Part shown: one piece after another, positions 19,088 to 23,011 of the stretch
Numbering within the stretch: the stretch's first letter is position 1
Layout of the letters: each line of letters begins with the position of its first letter
Source of the DNA: Byssochlamys sp. IMV 00236
Taxonomy: Eukaryota; Ascomycota; Eurotiomycetes; Eurotiales; Thermoascaceae
Assembly (NCBI GenBank): GCA_001931875.2
Contig: MSJH02000127.1
Location: 1 to 23,011 of the forward strand
DNA: 23,011 bases
Reading direction: 5' to 3'
Notes under the pieces: generated by a model
Database searches by the model: none
What the model saw: only the letters and a program-made list of their open reading frames with translations
Told to the model about the DNA's origin: nothing
Position numbers and translations under genes: made by a program

Positions 19088-22000
19088 ATGGACTTTACGT
19101 CCGTGCCATTCCAAGAATTACTTGTCCGTAATGCAGAAGATAAACAGCTACTCAACTTTCTATCACACCTTGATAAACAATACACAGAAGCACAGGACGA
19201 AAAGGTTCGTTTCGGCACATTACAAATCTTGATCCCGGTTTATAAAGCCTATTTGAACCGATTACAAGATATTGACGAAGGGAATCGTGTTTTGGAGACA
19301 TATTTAAAACCTTGGATATTAACAAGTCTTTCTCATGAATCAACCGTGTCAACAGAGAGTGTTCACCTATTGGAAAATACAGTCGCATTTTTTATTGTCA
19401 AATCATTTTTGACAGGATATCAATTTGGCAAGGATACCATCTTGATGCTTCTTTGTCAGTTAGTGTCAATCATGACGATCGAGCCTGATTTTGTTGATTT
19501 AAAGCCGATTGAATTTATCGAGACGTGTGTTGATAAACTAGAATGTAGTGAACAGTGGCAGCAAGTTCAACAGCACAAGGACAATTCTATCGAACTTGAG
19601 TGCTGTTTGAATATACTCAACTACTTTATACGAGATCTAAATGAAAATGAACAACTAAAAACAATGGGTGCTAATGATATGGATCACTGGATAGAGTTGA
19701 TCTTTAGTATCGCAACTGCCATGATTCCGTGTACAGATGCTACCGTACGAAGCAAATTAGCACATGATCTATTACCAAATTTACTCCGTTGGAAGCAACA
19801 TAACAAAGATTTCGGAAAGCAAATCTATTGGTGTGAGGCAAGTACTATGGCATGAAGCGTTTCTTACTGATCACCCCGGCTTATGCATATTCTAGATGTT
19901 ATGGCAACGCACGCTTCAAATGTATGGCCTTCCTGCCACCAATCTCTTGAGATTAGAAATATATGGACTCATCGCTCGATTCTTTGATTTTTATTTTGGA
20001 TTGGATGAAGGAAAGCAGACACCGGATATTCGTACGGACCTTCGCTTTGAAGAAAGCTTCTTTATGATCTTACAAGTAAATATAATACTCCCCTTCTTTG
20101 AGCTATTCATTAAAAGCACCCTTGTTAACAGAGTGGATTACGAAGCAATGACTCATTAGCTCGAAAGTACTCTGCTTATATTCTTAAGCGAATTATCGAC
20201 TTTACCGAAAAGTATCCCTCCACTATTGCTACCAAGTCTGAAAGCGACTGGACTCGATTCTTCAGATGGAATGTGGATAAAACCAAGCAGTATTCGGATT
20301 GTTGGGAGGACTGGTTTCTGCTGTATGACATTATGCATGAAAGCGTTATTCATCTCGTCGATCCTGTGCTACATCGATTTGAAAGTCTATTAAATGCAGA
20401 TAACGGAATGGATCCATCGTGGTGGACACTCATTTTCTACCGTGGATTCCAGAATGAGACAGCCTCTGTTAAAAGGGGTTTACTAGAATACATTTTTTCC
20501 AGAGAAAACCCTCAGACGCTGCATAAAATGGGTGTGGAACAAGGTTTCATGTTTGGTGCACTCTTCAAAACAGTTGACAACACTTCTCTATTTCAAGTAC
20601 CTACTCAAGGAGCCCTTGTTAGTCCTTTTGGAGAGCATTTCAGAGCGTTCATCTACCGTCTTGTACAGGCCGTGCAGACAGAACATAAGGTCAATTTCTT
20701 GCGACAACTTATTCATCATTTTTCTCATGTCGTAAGCAGTCCGGCACCTATCCTCTATGCTATGGAAGCTTTGGCTGAAGTGGATCATGTCAGCGCATGG
20801 GGTCCAGAAGAATTAAAGTCATTAAGGGTATTGGTCGATCGTCACAGAAACTTCAAGTAAGGACTACTAATGATACGCTCGTTCCTGTTTATTAAAGCGT
20901 CTGATAGCATTCCAACTACTAAAAAGTTCTTGCGTAAATTGGGTGTTGCTGCTACCGTCAGACTTGCTCATACAGCAACGCTATCATTCTCCGATATCGC
21001 AAAGTAAGACAAGGTTAACATAGAAAAGAAAGGCTAATTTATTAATATAGGACTGTCTCTTCGCTTGTGAACGAGTATCCTATAAAGGCTTCATCACATG
21101 AATTTAGAATGATTCGATACTGGCTTGAAAATGATGTATCTGCAAATAAGGTAAATCATTTCATGACTGAACTGTAAACAGAAAAATAACCATGTTCAAT
21201 TCAAGTCACTAGACAGCATTCGACAAGGATTAAAAGATCGTATAGAGACATATGTATGCGAATTGAAATCTGAAGGTAGAGCAGACATATACATATATAT
21301 GTTTATATAGACAACTTATTCCTCCCTTCTTTAAATAGATATTCCAGAGACTGTCTTACGCTCACAGGCTAATGTGCTTGCACGTGCCTCGGTCTTTGCC
21401 GTCTCTACTAATGAAGGTCATGTTGACAAGGAAAAGCTACTAGATCTTCTCGATGCATTCTTGATACATCTGACAGATTCATCCATGTAAAGACATACAC
21501 TAGACTATGTTGGGGATCCTAATAACTTCTATTAGCTCCGATGTTATGTTCTCTAGGTTACTAACTCTGTTGGAGTCATTGTGGGAGAACTTTGAGGCCA
21601 CCTTTGATAATCAGTTCAATTTTACAAAGGCTGTGCACCTTGATGATGATGCACTTTTGTATATATTAGCAAGAATCGAAGGAAAGTATCTTAATAAGGA
21701 AGAACCAAACGTTGTTGGTAAGTTCATATTGTCATTATTTTTGAAGCAGTTGATTTATTTTACCATAGATGGAGATGTAGTCGATCTTTATCTTTCATTG
21801 ACCAAAAGGATACTTGGAAAAGAAAGTGTCCTCGAATTAGAAAATAAAACGGAAGCTATTCAGACTTACTATGAAAAATGCATTGATTTATTAAAACATC
21901 GTAGTTCAGGTAATATTTGATCGTACATGGATTTTTAAATACTCAATCAACTATAGTTGTAGACCCAAATAAGGAACTATCAAAGCCATTCCACATTCAG

Positions 22001-22915
22001 TTACTAAGAATACTCTATCAAGCTGCCACAGATCTATCTTATTATAGTCTGGATTATGATGATCAGGCATTTTCTTTGGTACACGGTTTATCGATGAAGC
22101 GTACACAAGAAGCTATTCAACAAAGGTAAGCAAAGGTTTATAAATGGCAGAAATACTTATTATTTTATCAGATCATGGGGAGATGTGATTGCATCATTTA
22201 TTAGATATAAATGGGAGTGCATCGAGAGTATCATTTTGTATGCTAATGCTGTAAGTTTACCTCAAAGAATGATTGCATGTATTAAAGTTAATATAGGCTC
22301 GAAAGAGCAATGTCATAAAGGAATGCTTTGACCCAGTCGAATTGTATGAGGTAGCCATCGATCAACTGGAAAGTGCTTCAGAGATGTGTGGTGAGGCGAT
22401 TATCAGCAGCTTTGGACCACTCTTTGCCTTTCCATGGGAAAAGAACGTTGAGCTTGTTAGCCGTTGTGTTGATCTTGCAATTGAACTGATGAAAGAAAAC
22501 ATCAACCAATCCAAGACGTTTCCTTTACTTATCAAAGCATTTATCAATGTAATATTTCAACCCGAGCTTTTAAGTGTGCCCAAGCTAAATGAAGAAAATG
22601 GTCCTATAAAAAAGGTAAATAGATCAAAGGGTGAAAGGAACAAACAGAGTGTTTTCTTATACTATATTTTTAGGCTCTTCATATGGTACTTGACACTGGT
22701 GACCTTAAGCCATTTATTGTTGCTCAGGCATCCAACCACCTACATAGTTACTGGTCTACATTTACAGAAGATGCCTGTAGATCCATGCAGCAGTATGCAC
22801 CTGAATTTTCTAGACTCGTTGTCTTTGGCCCATTGCGGGACCGTGAAGATCAAAAATTAGAGGCTGCCATCTCTTTAAAGGTTGCTACATCAGAAGAACT
22901 CGAAGAGGCTGAAGG
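19088..22915 (+). CDS. TRM3: tRNA (guanosine-2'-O)-methyltransferase Trm3/TARBP1, 3' truncated by contig end
   Basis: Thirteen exons (19088-19837, 19896-20075, 20132-20856, 20908-21003, 21051-21150, 21206-21275, 21339-21486, 21536-21717, 21769-21909, 21957-22125, 22172-22250, 22297-22614, 22674-22915) stay in frame for 1066 codons, ending at a GTAAGC donor. The protein is an all-helical HEAT-like scaffold. Landmarks are SNDSLARKYSAYILKRIIDF, then VDRHRNFN and FSRLVVFGPLRDRED, which match the N-terminal region of Trm3/TARBP1. The SpoU (SPOUT) catalytic domain of the family lies at the C-terminus and must be beyond the contig. Family length is about 1436 aa in yeast, so roughly a quarter is missing. 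Trm3 methylates the ribose of G18 in tRNAs. Intron 1 is GC-AG. Without the SPOUT domain the call rests on the scaffold alone. Confidence 0.82.
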
Positions 22916-22952
22916 GTAAGCACTTAGTAAGCAAGTTTTCTTTTGTAACTTA

Positions 22953-22955
<3 letters not shown>

Positions 22956-23011
<56 letters not shown>
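22956..23011. repeat. T56 homopolymer at right contig end
   Basis: 56 consecutive T run to the last base, inside what should be intron 13 of the Trm3 gene. The contig probably breaks here because the tract could not be assembled through. Confidence 0.95.

Overview
This 23 kb window is fungal nuclear DNA. The genes are split by many short introns (about 45-80 nt), the DNA is AT-rich with frequent microsatellites, and a DASH-complex subunit and fungal-type Trm1, Trm3 and Ufd1-like proteins are present. A YABBY/HMG-like mini-protein and the overall gene style point to an early-diverging fungus, most likely Mucoromycota; this assignment is inference. Both ends are long homopolymers (A37 on the left, T56 on the right), so the window looks like a whole contig that stopped at homopolymers.

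Layout. 158-1961 (-) is the tRNA m2,2G26 methyltransferase Trm1. Only 60 bp upstream, 2022-2593 (-), is a PTRHD1-type peptidyl-tRNA-hydrolase-fold protein. It diverges from a tiny two-exon gene at 2699-2977 (+) that I read as the DASH subunit Dad3. 3442-3996 (-) is a 68-residue YABBY/HMG-like protein. After 2.2 kb of gene-poor DNA, 6175-7614 (+) encodes a RING/TRAF-zinc-finger/coiled-coil protein, followed by a possible small two-exon gene of unknown family (7725-8009, +). 8750-9542 (-) is a response-regulator receiver protein. A 2.9 kb gene-poor stretch (9543-12425) holds coding-like debris near 11.5-12.0 kb. 12426-14591 (+) is a Ufd1-domain protein with TRAF-like zinc fingers and, at its C-terminus, a finger resembling the AZUL domain of UBE3A. 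15332-18628 (-) is a 14-exon kinesin-6, divergent from 19088 to the contig end (+), a Trm3/TARBP1-type tRNA ribose methyltransferase that lacks its catalytic C-terminus because the contig ends.

Themes. Three genes concern tRNA (Trm1, PTRHD1-like, Trm3), two the mitotic spindle (Dad3, kinesin-6) and two ubiquitin (RING-TRAF, Ufd1-AZUL); this is ordinary eukaryotic gene order, not an operon. All exon models were built by hand by matching reading frame, splice sites and family motifs, and each sums to an intact frame. About 44 complete introns were resolved. Three of them use GC-AG instead of GT-AG ends, and several exons are very small (15, 23, 26 and 29 nt). The most novel candidate is the Ufd1 plus AZUL-like domain combination, which could link Cdc48-type substrate handling to the proteasome.
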